Part shown: positions 44,280-57,088 of the stretch, one piece after another
How positions within the stretch are numbered: position 1 is the first letter of the stretch
Layout: every line of letters begins with the position of its first letter
Source of the DNA: an uncultured Peptoniphilaceae bacterium
Lineage (GTDB): Bacteria > Bacillota > Clostridia > Tissierellales > Peptoniphilaceae
Length of the DNA: 64,000 bases
Assembly (NCBI GenBank): GCA_943912255.1
Contig: CALTTP010000002.1
Location: 124,001 to 188,000, forward strand
Direction: 5' to 3'
Notes under the pieces: model-generated
Databases searched by the model: none
The model's input: only the letters and a program-made list of their open reading frames with translations
Told to the model about the DNA's origin: nothing
Program-made: the position numbers and the translations under genes

Positions 44280-46920
44280 TTATTTTTTCTCTTATTTTTT
44301 CCAATGAAGAATCCACTTCATCCTTCATAGAAATATATTTATTCAATTTATCCCTCTCCTCTTGAACAACCTTTTGAGGAGCTTTTTCAATAAAGTTCTT
44401 ATTACTTAACTTTCCATTTGCCCTATTGATTTCAGAAATCAATCTATCTTGTTCTTTAGTCAATCTCTCTAATTCCTTATTATAGTCGATTAACTCATTA
44501 AGAGGAATAAAACCCTTAAATCCATTTTGCACAATAGGAATACTATCATTTTCATCTAGTCCACTATCTCCAAAATGTATTTCAGAAACAGAAGCTACAG
44601 TCTTAAAGTGGTGGGATATACTCTCTAGCTTTTCTTTAATATCTTTATTTTCCGTTAATAAGAATAGATCTGCTTTTTTACTAGGTGCAATATCTAGTTC
44701 TGCCCTGGCATTTCTTATAGATTTGGTAGCTTCTATTAGAATTTCTATTTTTTCTACTGCATCCCTAAATACCAAAGAATCATCGTATATTGGCCAAGTC
44801 TCATTTATCAACATATCTTTCTTATTTGGCATTATTGAGTAAATTTCTTCAGTGATATAAGGCATAAAAGGATGTAATAACTTCAATACTCCATTTAACA
44901 CATAAATCAAAGTGGATTGTGCTGCCACTTCAGAGTTTTCATCCTCTACATTGTAAAGCCTTGGCTTTACTAATTCAATATGCCAGTCACAAAATTCATT
45001 CCAAATAAAATCATAGATTTTATCAGCTGCAAGGCCGATTTCATAATTATCAATGTTTTGATCCACATTTTTAATAAGAGTATTAAATTCAGATATTATC
45101 CATTTATCTTCAACCGCTAAATCCAGCTGAGATATGTCTTGAATTTTATCCTCTTTTAAGTTCATAAATATAAATCTGGTAGCATTCCAAAGCTTATTGG
45201 CAAAATTTCTATTGGCTTCAACTCTCTCCATATAAAATCTCATATCATTACCTGGAGAATTTCCAGTAACTAATGTGAATCTTAAGGCATCAGCTCCAAA
45301 ATTATCAATTACTTCTAGAGGGTCTATTCCGTTATTAAGGGACTTGGACATCTTTCTTCCTAGGGAATCTCGAATTAGTCCTGTAAAATAAACATCTTTA
45401 AAAGGCAATTCCCCTAAATTATACAATGATGAAAATACCATTCTAATAACCCAGAAGAAAATTATGTCATACCCTGTTACAAGTACATCTGTTGGGAAAA
45501 AGTACTCTAAGTCCTCGGTTTTTTCTGGCCAACCTAAAGTTGAAAATGGCCAAAGAGCCGAAGAAAACCAAGTGTCCAAAGTATCAGGATCTTGTTTTAC
45601 ATTTGTACTACCACAACTACATTTTTCAACCTTCTCCTTGGAAACTATAACTTCACCACAGTCTTCACAATAATATACTGGAATCCTATGACCCCACCAT
45701 AGCTGTCTTGAAATACACCAATCTCTAGTATTGGTCAGCCAATTTTCATAAGTCTTACCTAATCTATTTGGAATAAGATTTAGTTTACCAGATCTATAGG
45801 CTTCTAAAGCCTCTTTAGCAAATCTTTCCATCTTTACAAACCATTGCTTTGAAACAACTGGCTCTATTATGGTTCCACATCTTTCACAGTGGCCTACTGA
45901 GTGGTTGTGATCTTCTATCTTTTCCATTAGACCCATTTTTTCTAAATCTTCAACAATGGCATTTCTAGCTTCCATTCTTTCCATATTGGAATACTTACCA
46001 TATCCATCTACAATATGACCTTTTGAGTCTATGACTAGGCACTGTCCAAGATTATGTCTTTCTCCAACCTCAAAGTCATTTGGATCATGAGATGGAGTTA
46101 TCTTTACCATTCCTGTACCAAATTCCTTCTCCACATATTCATCTGCAATAATAGGTATCTCTCTATTTACTAGAGGTAAGATCAATTTTTCCCCTATAAT
46201 ATCACTATACCTTTCATCTTCTGGATTAACTGCAACAGCCAAATCCCCTAACATAGTCTCAGGTCTAGTAGTTGCAATAACAATGTATCCTTCTCTATCT
46301 TTGAAAGGATATTTGATATGCCATAATTTACCAATTTCATCCATATGTTCCACTTCTGCATCGGAAATGGCAGTACCACAAGAAACACACCAGTTTACAA
46401 TTCTATCCCCTCTGTATATAAGACCTTCGTTGTACATTTTAACGAAAACTTCTAATACGGCATCAGATAGATTTTCATCTAAAGTAAAGGCCTCTCTAGA
46501 CCAATCACAAGAAACTCCTAGTTTTTCTAATTGCTTCTTGATATTTCCACCATAAAGACGGGTCCAGTCCCAGGCTTCTTCAAGAAACTTCTCCCTTCCA
46601 AGGTCTTTTTTAGTCTTTCCTTCTCCTTCTATCTTCTGTACAACTTTCATCTCAGTAGAAATACTGGCATGGTCAGTTCCTGGAATCCAAAGAGCACTAT
46701 AACCTTGCATCCTCTTTCTTCTAATTAAAATATCCTGTAAAGTGTTATTTAAAGCATGGCCTAAATGTAGTACACCTGTTACATTTGGTGGCGGCATAAC
46801 AATTGTAAAAGGTTTCTTGGAAGGGTCTACTTCTGCTCTAAAATAACCATTATCCTTCCAGGTTTTATAGATTTTATCTTCAAATGATTTAGGATCATAA
46901 TTCTTTTCTAAGTTTTTCAT
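44269..46920 (-). CDS. valS: valyl-tRNA synthetase
   Basis: ValS charges tRNA-Val. The 883-residue class I enzyme has the HIGH motif in PPPNVTGVLHLGHALNNTL near 44 and the KMSKS loop (GRKMSKSLNNG near 518). It carries the editing domain (ATTRPETMLGD near 216), zinc-like cysteine pairs (CERCG, CEDCG, CSCG), the anticodon-binding domain and the C-terminal tRNA-binding coiled coil. A valine T-box leader precedes it, and folC, hpt and the methyltransferase follow without gaps. Confidence 0.98.
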   Translation of the reverse strand: MKNLEKNYDPKSFEDKIYKTWKDNGYFRAEVDPSKKPFTIVMPPPNVTGVLHLGHALNNTLQDILIRRKRMQGYSALWIPGTDHASISTEMKVVQKIEGEGKTKKDLGREKFLEEAWDWTRLYGGNIKKQLEKLGVSCDWSREAFTLDENLSDAVLEVFVKMYNEGLIYRGDRIVNWCVSCGTAISDAEVEHMDEIGKLWHIKYPFKDREGYIVIATTRPETMLGDLAVAVNPEDERYSDIIGEKLILPLVNREIPIIADEYVEKEFGTGMVKITPSHDPNDFEVGERHNLGQCLVIDSKGHIVDGYGKYSNMERMEARNAIVEDLEKMGLMEKIEDHNHSVGHCERCGTIIEPVVSKQWFVKMERFAKEALEAYRSGKLNLIPNRLGKTYENWLTNTRDWCISRQLWWGHRIPVYYCEDCGEVIVSKEKVEKCSCGSTNVKQDPDTLDTWFSSALWPFSTLGWPEKTEDLEYFFPTDVLVTGYDIIFFWVIRMVFSSLYNLGELPFKDVYFTGLIRDSLGRKMSKSLNNGIDPLEVIDNFGADALRFTLVTGNSPGNDMRFYMERVEANRNFANKLWNATRFIFMNLKEDKIQDISQLDLAVEDKWIISEFNTLIKNVDQNIDNYEIGLAADKIYDFIWNEFCDWHIELVKPRLYNVEDENSEVAAQSTLIYVLNGVLKLLHPFMPYITEEIYSIMPNKKDMLINETWPIYDDSLVFRDAVEKIEILIEATKSIRNARAELDIAPSKKADLFLLTENKDIKEKLESISHHFKTVASVSEIHFGDSGLDENDSIPIVQNGFKGFIPLNELIDYNKELERLTKEQDRLISEINRANGKLSNKNFIEKAPQKVVQEERDKLNKYISMKDEVDSSLEKIREKINEL

Positions 46921-46994
46921 TTTATCCTCCTCTTGAAAATTTTAAAATAACTTTTTTAGGTCGAAAATTAAAATTCCTTCTTTTCTTCTAATAA

Positions 46995-47026
46995 TAAAAA
47001 ATCCCCTCATCCGTTTAGGACGAAGG
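46995..47026 (-). terminator. T-box-controlled terminator before valS
   Basis: On the minus strand the ten-base stem CCCTTCGTCC / GGATGAGGGG with a short TAAAC loop is followed by six T. Confidence 0.85.
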
Positions 47027-47190
47027 GTTCCGTGTTACCACCTAATTTTCATTAATAAATGACACTCAATGATTATAATGTAATCAACCTTACTCAAAAG
47101 CAACCTTCAATTAAAGCAAGTAGAAGATTTCACCAAACTCTTCCTCTCTAAAAAATAACTTTAATCTACTCCTCTTTTTCAACGTAAATA
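46995..47190 (-). promoter_or_regulatory. T-box riboswitch leader (valine) of valS
   Basis: The minus-strand leader contains the T-box TAGGTGGTAACACGG (47030-47044), whose UGGU bulge (47037-47040) matches tRNA-Val with A73. The AGAGAG bulge and the apical loop GTTTGGTGAAA flanked by GAAGA/TCTTC are seen in Stem I. The specifier region reads GAAG-GTT-GC; GTT (47102-47104) is a Val codon. The terminator is at 46995-47026. Confidence 0.9.
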
Positions 47191-47204
47191 TCAAATTTAT
47201 AGAA

Positions 47205-47233
47205 ATATTATCACATTTTCACGAAAATATCAA
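47205..47233 (-). promoter_or_regulatory. promoter of the valS T-box transcript
   Basis: TTGATA (47228-47233) and TAATAT (47205-47210) on the minus strand are 17 bases apart. The -35 box overlaps the stop codon of the upstream hydrolase gene. Confidence 0.5.
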
Positions 47234-47838
47234 ATCATAAAAGGGTTGTATTTCTTCTCTGCACCAATGGTTGATTCAGAGTTATGTCCTGGATAAACAA
47301 CCAAATCATCCTCTAGTTTTTTTAATTTTTCTAGGGATTGTTTTAAATCATCAGGACTACTAGTAGGTAAATCAGTTCTACCTACAGAATTTCTAAATAG
47401 CGTATCCCCTGTAAAAAGATAATTGCCAATTTTAATACATTGACTTCCAATAGTATGACCAGGGGTGTAAATAAAACTTATTTCTTCTCCTTGAAAGTCT
47501 AAAACCGTATCTTCATTTACATAATAGTCCGCCTTTAAACTTATATTTCCATACATGGAGGAACTTAGATTCAAATTAGGTTCCAATAGAAGCTCTTTTT
47601 CTTTTTCATGGGCATAAATAGGTATATTAAATTTTTCCCTAAGGCCCTCACAAGCTGCTATATGGTCTCCATGGCCATGAGTTAAAATAATCTTTTCCAC
47701 ATTAAGTCCTCTATTGTTAATTAAATCTGTAAGGGCTTCCAGCTCATAACCAGGATCAATAATAATACAGTCTTTTCCCTTTACAAGAACATAAATATTT
47801 TCAATTAGCCTTCTAGTTTCAATTTTTATAATTTCCAT
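47230..47838 (-). CDS. MBL-fold metallohydrolase (glyoxalase II-like, YqgX type)
   Basis: This is a 202-residue metallo-beta-lactamase-fold hydrolase. The metal motif THGHGDH near residue 54, the later His in YTPGHTIGSQC near 127 and Asp in LFTGDTLF near 144 are all present. The short length without a C-terminal glutathione-binding domain matches the YqgX/YcbL class rather than true glyoxalase II; the substrate is unknown. It lies eight bases after dtd, in the conserved relA-dtd-MBL order. Its end overlaps the valS promoter. Confidence 0.88.
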   Translation of the reverse strand: MEIIKIETRRLIENIYVLVKGKDCIIIDPGYELEALTDLINNRGLNVEKIILTHGHGDHIAACEGLREKFNIPIYAHEKEKELLLEPNLNLSSSMYGNISLKADYYVNEDTVLDFQGEEISFIYTPGHTIGSQCIKIGNYLFTGDTLFRNSVGRTDLPTSSPDDLKQSLEKLKKLEDDLVVYPGHNSESTIGAEKKYNPFMI

Positions 47839-47846
47839 AATAACTC

Positions 47847-48299
47847 CTAATATAATTTTGTACTATCCAATTGAATAGTCACAGGACCATCATTTATAAG
47901 TTGCACTTGCATATTTGCGGCAAATTTTCCCGTTTCAACTTTTCTTCCTGTTTTCTCCCTTAGCTTATCAATAAACTTTTCATAATAACTTTCAGCTTTT
48001 TCATGATTGGCAGAAGCTGTAAAACTAGGTCTATTTCCCTTTCTAACATCCCCGTAAAGAGTAAATTGAGAAACTACTAAAAATTCGCCCTTTATATCTT
48101 CAATGGAAAGGTTCATCTTTTTCTTTTCATCTTCAAATATTCTCAACTTAGAAACTTTTTTTAAGATATATCCCAAGTCTTCATCCTCATCGTCTTCATG
48201 AACTGCCAGAAAGATTAATAGACCTGTATCAATTTTACCAATTACTTCATCATCAACTGTAACAGAAGCCCTTTTAACTTTTTGAACAATTGCTCTCAT
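47847..48299 (-). CDS. dtd: D-aminoacyl-tRNA deacylase
   Basis: Dtd hydrolyses D-aminoacyl-tRNA (and mischarged Gly-tRNA-Ala), keeping D-amino acids out of proteins. The 150-residue protein has both active-site motifs, SQFTLYGD near 79 and NDGPVT near 137 (the Gly-cisPro). It starts at the last base of relA's stop, as in most Firmicutes. Confidence 0.96.
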   Translation of the reverse strand: MRAIVQKVKRASVTVDDEVIGKIDTGLLIFLAVHEDDEDEDLGYILKKVSKLRIFEDEKKKMNLSIEDIKGEFLVVSQFTLYGDVRKGNRPSFTASANHEKAESYYEKFIDKLREKTGRKVETGKFAANMQVQLINDGPVTIQLDSTKLY

Positions 48300-50455
48300 T
48301 ATACCTTCACCCTATAAACATCTAAAGTTCCCTTAATATTTCTTAGTGCTTGTAAAATATTATTAACCTGCTGTGTATGATTAACCTCCACAATTATATT
48401 GATAGTGTAAGTTTTATCCTTATTTTTTATTACATTCATACCCTTGGTATCCGTACCAAGTTCAGAAATTTTTGAAGTTAGATTAGCTAAATAACCAAAT
48501 CTATCAAAAGCGATTATCTGTATTTCCACATTGTAGGTAGAGTCATCTTCTGCATCCCAACTAACTTCAATGAGTCTATTAGGGTCATCCACATTTATAA
48601 TATTAGAACAATCCTTTCTATGAACAGAAACTCCTCTTCCCCTAGTAATATAACCTATAATTTCATCTCCTGGCACCGGATTACAACATTTTGCTATTTT
48701 AATCTGAATATTATCTACGCCTTTTAAAATTATTCCATGTTCTGAGCTTGCTGGAACCTGTCTTAACTCTACTTCTGGTGCTTCTTCAATTTCTTCATCT
48801 GTTTTATAATAATCCCTATGAAGATCCTTTAACTTTGGCATTATTTGTGTTAGTGGCGTTGTACCAAAACCAATAGATGCATACATATCATCTAAATTAT
48901 TAAAGGACATTCTCTCCATTATATTTTCAAGCCATTCGTCTTTTAACATTTCATTAAAGGTATATCCTTGTTTTCTAACTTCTTTTTCAAGCATGTCCCT
49001 ACCTTTAATGATATTACTGTTTCTTTCTTTCTTTTTAAAGTATTGTTTTATCTTTTGCCTTGCTTGAGAGGTCTTTACAATCTTTAACCAGTCCATACTA
49101 GGTCCTGGAGAAGAAGCAGAAGTCAATATCTCCACAATATTTCCAGTTTTAAGTTTATATGTTAAAGGAACAATCCTTCCATCGACTTTCGCACCAACAC
49201 ATTTATTTCCCACTGCAGAATGGACTCTGTAGGCAAAGTCAATAGGAGTAGAACCTTCCCTAAGCTCTATAACATCCCCTTTAGGAGAAAACACAAAGAC
49301 TTCGTCAGATGTAAAGTTTTCTTTAAAAGAATTAATAAATTCTCTTGAGTCGGACATATCCTTTTGCCATTCCATAAGCTCTCTAATCCAAACTAGTTTA
49401 TCATCTAAGCTGGACTTTTTGCCCGTAGTCCCCTCTTTATACTTCCAATGAGCCGCAATACCATATTCAGCTGTTTTATGCATTTCAAAAGTTCGTATCT
49501 GAACTTCAAAGATTTCTCCTTGAGGGCCAATTACAGTGGTGTGTAGGGACTGATACAAATTTGGCTTAGGCATAGCTATATAGTCTTTAAATCGACCAGG
49601 GATAGGTTTCCAAAGACTATGAACCGCCCCTAAAACCCCATAACAATTTTTTACACTCTCAGTTATTACTCTAACAGCAGAAAGGTCAAATATCTCTTCA
49701 AAAGCTTTTCCTTGATGATACATTTTCCTATATATGCTGTAAATACTTTTTGGCCTTCCACTTATTTCACCTTTAATGCCTAGTTCTTCCATAGCCAAAT
49801 TTAAAATAGTGATAATATCTTGAATGAAGGCTTCTCTTTCCCGTCGCTTTAATTTAACCTTTTCTACAAGATCATAATATACCTTAGGTTCCAAATATCT
49901 TAAACTTAAGTCTTCAAGCTCCCATTTGATAGTGCTAATTCCCAGTCTATGAGCGAGAGGCGCATATATTTCCAAGGTTTCAGTTGCTTTTTCTACCTGT
50001 TTTGTCCTTTCCATATATTCTAGCGTTCTCATATTATGAAGCCTATCAGCTAATTTCACAATAATTACCCTAATATCCTTTGACATGGCCAAAACCATCT
50101 TTCTAAGGTTTTCCGCCTGATTTTCGTGTTTAGATTTATAGTTAATCTTTTTAAGCTTAGTAACACCATCTACTAGTAAAGTTATCTCTTCTCCAAATAT
50201 CTCCTTAAAATCATCATAGGATATATCCGTATCTTCTAGTACATCATGCAAAAGACCAGCAACAATGGTCTCATCATCCATATTCAAATCAGCCAGAATA
50301 TTGACAACGGCAACTGGATGTATAAAATAAGGCTCTCCAGAACTTCTAAACTGTCCTTCGTGAAGCTTTTCAGCAAGATTATAGGCCCTAGTTATAAGTT
50401 CTTTATCGAGATCAGGATTATATGATTCAATTTTATCCAATAATTTACCAAGCAT
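48299..50455 (-). CDS. relA: RelA/SpoT bifunctional (p)ppGpp synthetase/hydrolase
   Basis: This 718-residue Rel enzyme makes and breaks the alarmone (p)ppGpp. Domains are the N-terminal HD hydrolase ([21 protein letters not shown] near 75), the synthetase ([12 protein letters not shown] near 240, [12 protein letters not shown] near 305), TGS ([28 protein letters not shown] near 388), the helical and zinc-finger-like region with CCNPVPGD, and a C-terminal ACT domain. Both active sites look intact. The ATG at 50455 has GGAGG eight bases upstream; a TTG five codons earlier is less likely. Confidence 0.96.
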   Translation of the reverse strand: MLGKLLDKIESYNPDLDKELITRAYNLAEKLHEGQFRSSGEPYFIHPVAVVNILADLNMDDETIVAGLLHDVLEDTDISYDDFKEIFGEEITLLVDGVTKLKKINYKSKHENQAENLRKMVLAMSKDIRVIIVKLADRLHNMRTLEYMERTKQVEKATETLEIYAPLAHRLGISTIKWELEDLSLRYLEPKVYYDLVEKVKLKRREREAFIQDIITILNLAMEELGIKGEISGRPKSIYSIYRKMYHQGKAFEEIFDLSAVRVITESVKNCYGVLGAVHSLWKPIPGRFKDYIAMPKPNLYQSLHTTVIGPQGEIFEVQIRTFEMHKTAEYGIAAHWKYKEGTTGKKSSLDDKLVWIRELMEWQKDMSDSREFINSFKENFTSDEVFVFSPKGDVIELREGSTPIDFAYRVHSAVGNKCVGAKVDGRIVPLTYKLKTGNIVEILTSASSPGPSMDWLKIVKTSQARQKIKQYFKKKERNSNIIKGRDMLEKEVRKQGYTFNEMLKDEWLENIMERMSFNNLDDMYASIGFGTTPLTQIMPKLKDLHRDYYKTDEEIEEAPEVELRQVPASSEHGIILKGVDNIQIKIAKCCNPVPGDEIIGYITRGRGVSVHRKDCSNIINVDDPNRLIEVSWDAEDDSTYNVEIQIIAFDRFGYLANLTSKISELGTDTKGMNVIKNKDKTYTINIIVEVNHTQQVNNILQALRNIKGTLDVYRVKV

Positions 50456-50522
50456 TTTATACACCTCCAATTAGTATGAAATTAATAACTCCATACTACC
50501 ATATTTTAAAACAATCCACAAT

Positions 50523-52259
50523 CTAACGTATGTCCCTGACTATAATCTGTAAAGTTTTAGTACCTTTGTATTCATTGATGTTGGGATAGTACAATATATC
50601 AATTTGTGGACAATCCATATCGTGTTTTTTTCTCCCTAAAATATCATCATATATTTCTTTAATCTCTTGGGAGTTTGAAAAAGAAATACCCTTTATCTTT
50701 CTTCCTCTCACATTCAAATCCATACGCAGTGCATTGGAATTTTTACCAATTATCTGCATATCCTCAACTATAACATTTCTGTCTCCAAAAAGAGGAGTAG
50801 GGTTACCTTTACCATAGGGTTCCAGTTTCTTTAAAGTTTCAACAACTTCAAAATTCAAACGATCTATAAAAAGTTGACTGTCTAAATATTTTTTCTCAAC
50901 TAAGTCATCTTTTGTCAAATTAGCGGATTCTAATAAACTGGAATAGAATAGATCAAAGTTCTCTTCATATAGTGAAATACCTGCCGCCATAGGATGGCCA
51001 CCAAAGGATTTTAAAAGATTTTTATAAACCAAAATGTTTTCATACATATTATATTCTTCAATGCTTCTTCCAGATCCTTTTAATACCCCTTCTTCACTAG
51101 AAGCAGTAAATACAATGGTTGGTCTATTGTATTTTTCCTTTACTCTACCGGCAATTATTCCAGCTAAGGACTCATGTATGGACTTTTCACAAACTACTAT
51201 AATATCTTTTTCGTAGATTTTTTCAGCCTCTATCTTTTTTGTTACAGCTTCTAGACCATCCTCGGTCAAAGCTTTCCTCTCTTCATTCAATGAGACTAAC
51301 TTCTTTGCAATTTCGTCAATTCTTTCAATGTTTTCCTCTAAAAATAATTCTATGCCCCATGCAGCAGTATCCAATCTACCTGCTGCATTGATACATGGTC
51401 CAAGAATAAAGCCTAAAGAATAGGTATTGATTTTATCCTGTTCAAGTCCAGCCTCTCTAATTAATGCTTTCATACCATAATTATTAGAATGATGAATTTT
51501 ATTTAGGCCTTCCTTTACAAAAAATCTATTTTCATCCACTAAATCCACAATATCTGCAACTGTTCCCATGGCAACATATTCCAACAAATCCATTAAATAG
51601 TCTAGGTCTTCGTCATATTTTGAATATAGAGCATACATTAATTTAAATGCAACTCCAGCTCCACAAAGGTTTTTAAATGGATAATTACAGTCCTGTCTAT
51701 TTGGATTTAAAACTGCATTGGCATCTGGTAAAATATCCCTTTCTTCAGAATCCTTTTGAAGTTGATGGTGGTCTGTTACAATGATTTTCATTCCCAGTTC
51801 CCTGACCAATTTAACTGTTTCAAAAGAACTGATTCCATTGTCGCAAGTTATAATTAAATCCACATTATCTTCTTTAGCTTGTTCTACAATCCTCTTAGAT
51901 ATACCATACCCATCCTCAACTCTATGGGGTATTGCATAGGAGATATTTTCTGTAAATAGCAACAATCCGTCAATAAGGGTCATTGTAGCAGAGTTTCCAT
52001 CTTGGTCATAATCTCCTACAATTCTAATATGACTATTATTATCAATTTCCTCTTTAATTAATTCTACAGCCTTGTCCATATCCTTCATCAAAAAAGGATC
52101 ATGCATGGAGTTTTCACGACTAGGATCTAAAAATCCGGGAATTTCTTCATATTCTATATCTCTGTTGGCAAGGATCTTTGCCAATATTTCATTTATATTA
52201 AAATCTTGGGCAATTTTTTTATACTCTTTATTTGCCGCTTTAATTAACCATTTACTCAT
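50523..52259 (-). CDS. recJ: single-stranded-DNA-specific exonuclease RecJ
   Basis: RecJ digests 5' ends of single-stranded DNA in recombination and mismatch repair. The 578-residue protein has the DHH motifs: RIVGDYDQDGNSATM near 80, ITCDNGISS near 138, VTDHHQ near 161 and the DHHA1 region with GRLDTAAWG and SGRSIEEYNM, GGHPMAAGISL. The ribosome-binding site is weak: AAAGG is about 14 bases from the ATG. It begins a new transcription unit after the yajC terminator, without the secDF genes usually found between them. Confidence 0.94.
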   Translation of the reverse strand: MSKWLIKAANKEYKKIAQDFNINEILAKILANRDIEYEEIPGFLDPSRENSMHDPFLMKDMDKAVELIKEEIDNNSHIRIVGDYDQDGNSATMTLIDGLLLFTENISYAIPHRVEDGYGISKRIVEQAKEDNVDLIITCDNGISSFETVKLVRELGMKIIVTDHHQLQKDSEERDILPDANAVLNPNRQDCNYPFKNLCGAGVAFKLMYALYSKYDEDLDYLMDLLEYVAMGTVADIVDLVDENRFFVKEGLNKIHHSNNYGMKALIREAGLEQDKINTYSLGFILGPCINAAGRLDTAAWGIELFLEENIERIDEIAKKLVSLNEERKALTEDGLEAVTKKIEAEKIYEKDIIVVCEKSIHESLAGIIAGRVKEKYNRPTIVFTASSEEGVLKGSGRSIEEYNMYENILVYKNLLKSFGGHPMAAGISLYEENFDLFYSSLLESANLTKDDLVEKKYLDSQLFIDRLNFEVVETLKKLEPYGKGNPTPLFGDRNVIVEDMQIIGKNSNALRMDLNVRGRKIKGISFSNSQEIKEIYDDILGRKKHDMDCPQIDILYYPNINEYKGTKTLQIIVRDIR

Positions 52260-52403
52260 ATATAATAATAAAACCTTTCGTACTAACTAGTCGTCAATTT
52301 CTTTTTATAAATTTACCACAAATTCCTTTCATGGGTAATACCTATTTATAAGAATTCAAACTTTTTTGATTTTATCAAAAGTTTAAAAATATTTATAATT
52401 ATC

Positions 52404-52443
52404 AAAAAAAGATAAAACATTTGTCAAGACAAATATCTTATCT
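52404..52443 (-). terminator. intrinsic terminator after yajC
   Basis: On the minus strand the stem AGATAA...TTTATCT encloses the perfect inner stem ATTTGTC-TT-GACAAAT and is followed by seven T. It ends the ruvC-yajC operon 13 bases after the yajC stop. Confidence 0.85.
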
Positions 52444-52455
52444 CTTCTTTTAATT

Positions 52456-52785
52456 CTATTCTTCTACTTGACTATCAGAGTTTTCTTCTTCTGTATCAGT
52501 GGTAACTTGAGAACTTTCATCTCTTATAACCGTACCAATAGCAGACTTTACAAATTCCAATTTAGTTTTAGCATTTGAAGACTCAATTACCACAAAATCA
52601 TCTCCAAGCTTTATAATTGTTCCCTTAATTCCTCCAATAGTAATTATTCTATCTCCGACTTTTAGATTATCTCTCATTTTACGTACTTCTTTTTCCCTTT
52701 TTTGAGTAGGTCTAATCATGAAAAAGTACATAGCTGCAAAGAGAATAATCATAAATCCCAGTGAACTACCTAGTTGTTGTGGCAT
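52456..52785 (-). CDS. yajC: preprotein translocase subunit YajC
   Basis: YajC is a small membrane protein associated with SecDF-YidC. The 109-residue protein has one N-terminal membrane span (LGFMIILFAAMYFFMI) ending in RPTQKREKEV, then the conserved cytoplasmic VGDRIITIGGIKGTI and an acidic tail. It lies 11 bases after tgt and is the last gene of its operon; secD/secF do not follow. Confidence 0.93.
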   Translation of the reverse strand: MPQQLGSSLGFMIILFAAMYFFMIRPTQKREKEVRKMRDNLKVGDRIITIGGIKGTIIKLGDDFVVIESSNAKTKLEFVKSAIGTVIRDESSQVTTDTEEENSDSQVEE

Positions 52786-52796
52786 CTTTTCCTCCT

Positions 52797-54951
<2,155 letters not shown>

Positions 54952-54959
54952 TAAACCAC

Positions 54960-55976
54960 CTATTCCTTATATTCTATACCAAAATGTTCAAATGCTCTCT
55001 TTGTAACAACTCTTCCTCTGCTAGTTCTATTTAAAAATCCTATCTGCAATAAATAGGGCTCATATACATCTTCAATTGTAATACTCTCTTCACCAGTAGA
55101 TGCAGCAATAGTATCAACTCCAACAGGTCCCCCGTAGAAGTTATTTATTATAGTTAGAATTATCTTTTTATCTACACTATCTAAACCTAAAGAATCCACT
55201 TCAAGCATGTTAAGTCCCAGCTTAGAAACTTCTTCTGTTATTCTTCCATCATGGACAACTTGAGCATAGTCTCTAACCCTTTTTAAAAGTCTATTGGCTA
55301 TTCTAGGGGTTCCTCTACTTCTTCTAGCTATTTCTAAAGCTCCCTTATCATCAATATCTACATCTAAAACCCCAGCTGACCTTTTAACGATCTTTGCCAA
55401 ATCATTATTGGAATACAGCTCCAAATTAAGTAATACACCAAACCTATCTCTCAAAGGAGAAGTCAATTGTCCAGATCTTGTAGTAGCCCCAATTAAGGTA
55501 AAGTGTTCCAAATCAATTCTAAGGGATCTAGCAGAAGGCCCTTTTCCTACTATTATATCCAAGGCATAGTCTTCCATGGCTGGATATAAAACTTCTTCCA
55601 CAGAACGATTTATCCTATGTATCTCATCAATAAATAGAACGTCATCCTTTTGTAAATTTGTTAAAATAGAAGCTAAATCTGAAGGTTTTTCAATTGCTGG
55701 ACCACTTGTAATCCTTAAATTTACTCCCATCTCATTAGCTATGATATTTGCCAAAGTAGTTTTACCTAACCCTGGAGGTCCATGTAATAAAACGTGATCA
55801 AGAGCTTCGCCTCTTTCACGAGCGGCTTTAATAAAGATTTCCAGCTTTTTTTTAGCCTTATCTTGACCTATATAGTCCTTCATCCACTTTGGCCTTAAAG
55901 AGTATTCAATGACTTCGTCTTGGGAAATAAAATTCCTACCAACTATTCTCTCATTAGAATCTTCCACATTTATCAC
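54960..55976 (-). CDS. ruvB: Holliday junction branch migration ATPase RuvB
   Basis: RuvB is the hexameric AAA+ motor that drives branch migration with RuvA. The 338-residue protein has [16 protein letters not shown] near 62, [11 protein letters not shown] near 114, GATTRSG near 158 and the arginine-finger region near 170 (SPLRDRFG). The winged-helix end carries [21 protein letters not shown]. It overlaps ruvA by four bases. Confidence 0.98.
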   Translation of the reverse strand: MINVEDSNERIVGRNFISQDEVIEYSLRPKWMKDYIGQDKAKKKLEIFIKAARERGEALDHVLLHGPPGLGKTTLANIIANEMGVNLRITSGPAIEKPSDLASILTNLQKDDVLFIDEIHRINRSVEEVLYPAMEDYALDIIVGKGPSARSLRIDLEHFTLIGATTRSGQLTSPLRDRFGVLLNLELYSNNDLAKIVKRSAGVLDVDIDDKGALEIARRSRGTPRIANRLLKRVRDYAQVVHDGRITEEVSKLGLNMLEVDSLGLDSVDKKIILTIINNFYGGPVGVDTIAASTGEESITIEDVYEPYLLQIGFLNRTSRGRVVTKRAFEHFGIEYKE

Positions 55977-56563
55977 CTCTTACTCTCTAAATTCTTCATT
56001 GCTAATTTTATCATATCCTCAAGTCTTAAACCTGGATCTAATTGACCTATAACTTTTTCCACATCGTTCTTTAAATACCCTAAATTTATTAAAGCTTCAA
56101 TGGCAAAGACTACATCTTCATCTTTTTCCACAGTCTTAGAAGTAGATTCTGGACTTTGATAATCTTTAGCTAACTTGTCTTTAAGTTCTAAAATAATCCT
56201 TCCTGCAGTCTTTTTCCCAATTCCCGGCGCTTTAGTTAAAAGCTCTATGTCATTATTGTGAATCGCATATTTTATATCGTTTGTATTTAAGGTTGATAAA
56301 AGACTAATAGCAACTTTAGGGCCAATAGATGAAACTTTAATAAGCTCCTTAAACAAGTTCAGTTCCTCGTCACTAGAGAATCCATATAAAAATACTCCAT
56401 CTTCTCTAACGATATACTCAGTGTAAAGCTTAAAGGTTTCATAGGTATTTAACTCAGCAATAGTTGAAGCTGTAGTAAATATTCTATATCCTATTCCAGA
56501 GTTTTCTACTATTATTTCATCTTCATATATGGCTTTTACATCGCCAATAATATAAGCGTACAA
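55973..56563 (-). CDS. ruvA: Holliday junction DNA helicase subunit RuvA
   Basis: RuvA binds four-way junctions and loads RuvB. The 196-residue protein has the OB domain ([20 protein letters not shown]), two HhH motifs ([32 protein letters not shown]) and the C-terminal domain III that contacts RuvB. It starts four bases after ruvC and overlaps ruvB. Confidence 0.96.
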   Translation of the reverse strand: MYAYIIGDVKAIYEDEIIVENSGIGYRIFTTASTIAELNTYETFKLYTEYIVREDGVFLYGFSSDEELNLFKELIKVSSIGPKVAISLLSTLNTNDIKYAIHNNDIELLTKAPGIGKKTAGRIILELKDKLAKDYQSPESTSKTVEKDEDVVFAIEALINLGYLKNDVEKVIGQLDPGLRLEDMIKLAMKNLESKR

Positions 56564-56567
56564 TCCA

Positions 56568-57062
56568 CTACCTCATTTCATATAAGTACTTAAATTTATT
56601 GCTAAAACAATGGCAAATGGCAATTGCTATAGCATCTGCCGCATCGTCTGGTTTAGGTATATGATCAAGCCTTAAAATCCCCTTTACAGATTCCTGTACT
56701 TGTAATTTATCGGCCCTTCCATAACCTACTACTCCTTGTTTAACTTGAAGTGGAGTATATTCAAAAACTTCCAATCCATTTCTTACTCCGGCTAAAACTT
56801 CAACTCCTCTAGCTTGGGCTACAGTAATGGCAGTCTTTACGTTTTTATTAAAGAAAAGCTCTTCAATAGCCATCTCCTTAGGTTTAAATTCTTTGATGAT
56901 ATTGTTCATTTCATCATCAATAAATTTTAATCTATTAGGTAGTGTAGATTTGGAAGAGGTTGTAATACATCCATATTCAACTAATTTTAACCTATTATTA
57001 TAAAAATCCAGGACAGAATAACCAATAATTGCAATGCCTGGATCGATTCCTAATACTCTCAA
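56568..57062 (-). CDS. ruvC: Holliday junction endonuclease RuvC
   Basis: RuvC resolves Holliday junctions by paired nicks. The 164-residue protein has GIDPGIAIIGYSVLD at the start (first catalytic Asp), the central AIEELFF (Glu), and the C-terminal DAADAIAIAICH (two Asp). It starts with TTG at 57062, six bases after GAGGTG; no ATG fits. An extended -10 (TGGTAAAAT, 57080-57088) lies upstream. It opens the ruvCAB-queA-tgt-yajC operon. Confidence 0.95.
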   Translation of the reverse strand: MRVLGIDPGIAIIGYSVLDFYNNRLKLVEYGCITTSSKSTLPNRLKFIDDEMNNIIKEFKPKEMAIEELFFNKNVKTAITVAQARGVEVLAGVRNGLEVFEYTPLQVKQGVVGYGRADKLQVQESVKGILRLDHIPKPDDAADAIAIAICHCFSNKFKYLYEMR

Positions 57063-57079
57063 TATAACACCTCAATACA

Positions 57080-57088
57080 ATTTTACCA
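57080..57088 (-). promoter_or_regulatory. extended -10 promoter of the ruvC operon
   Basis: On the minus strand TGGTAAAAT reads from 57088 to 57080. No good -35 box was found. The leader to the TTG start would be about 11 bases. Confidence 0.4.
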
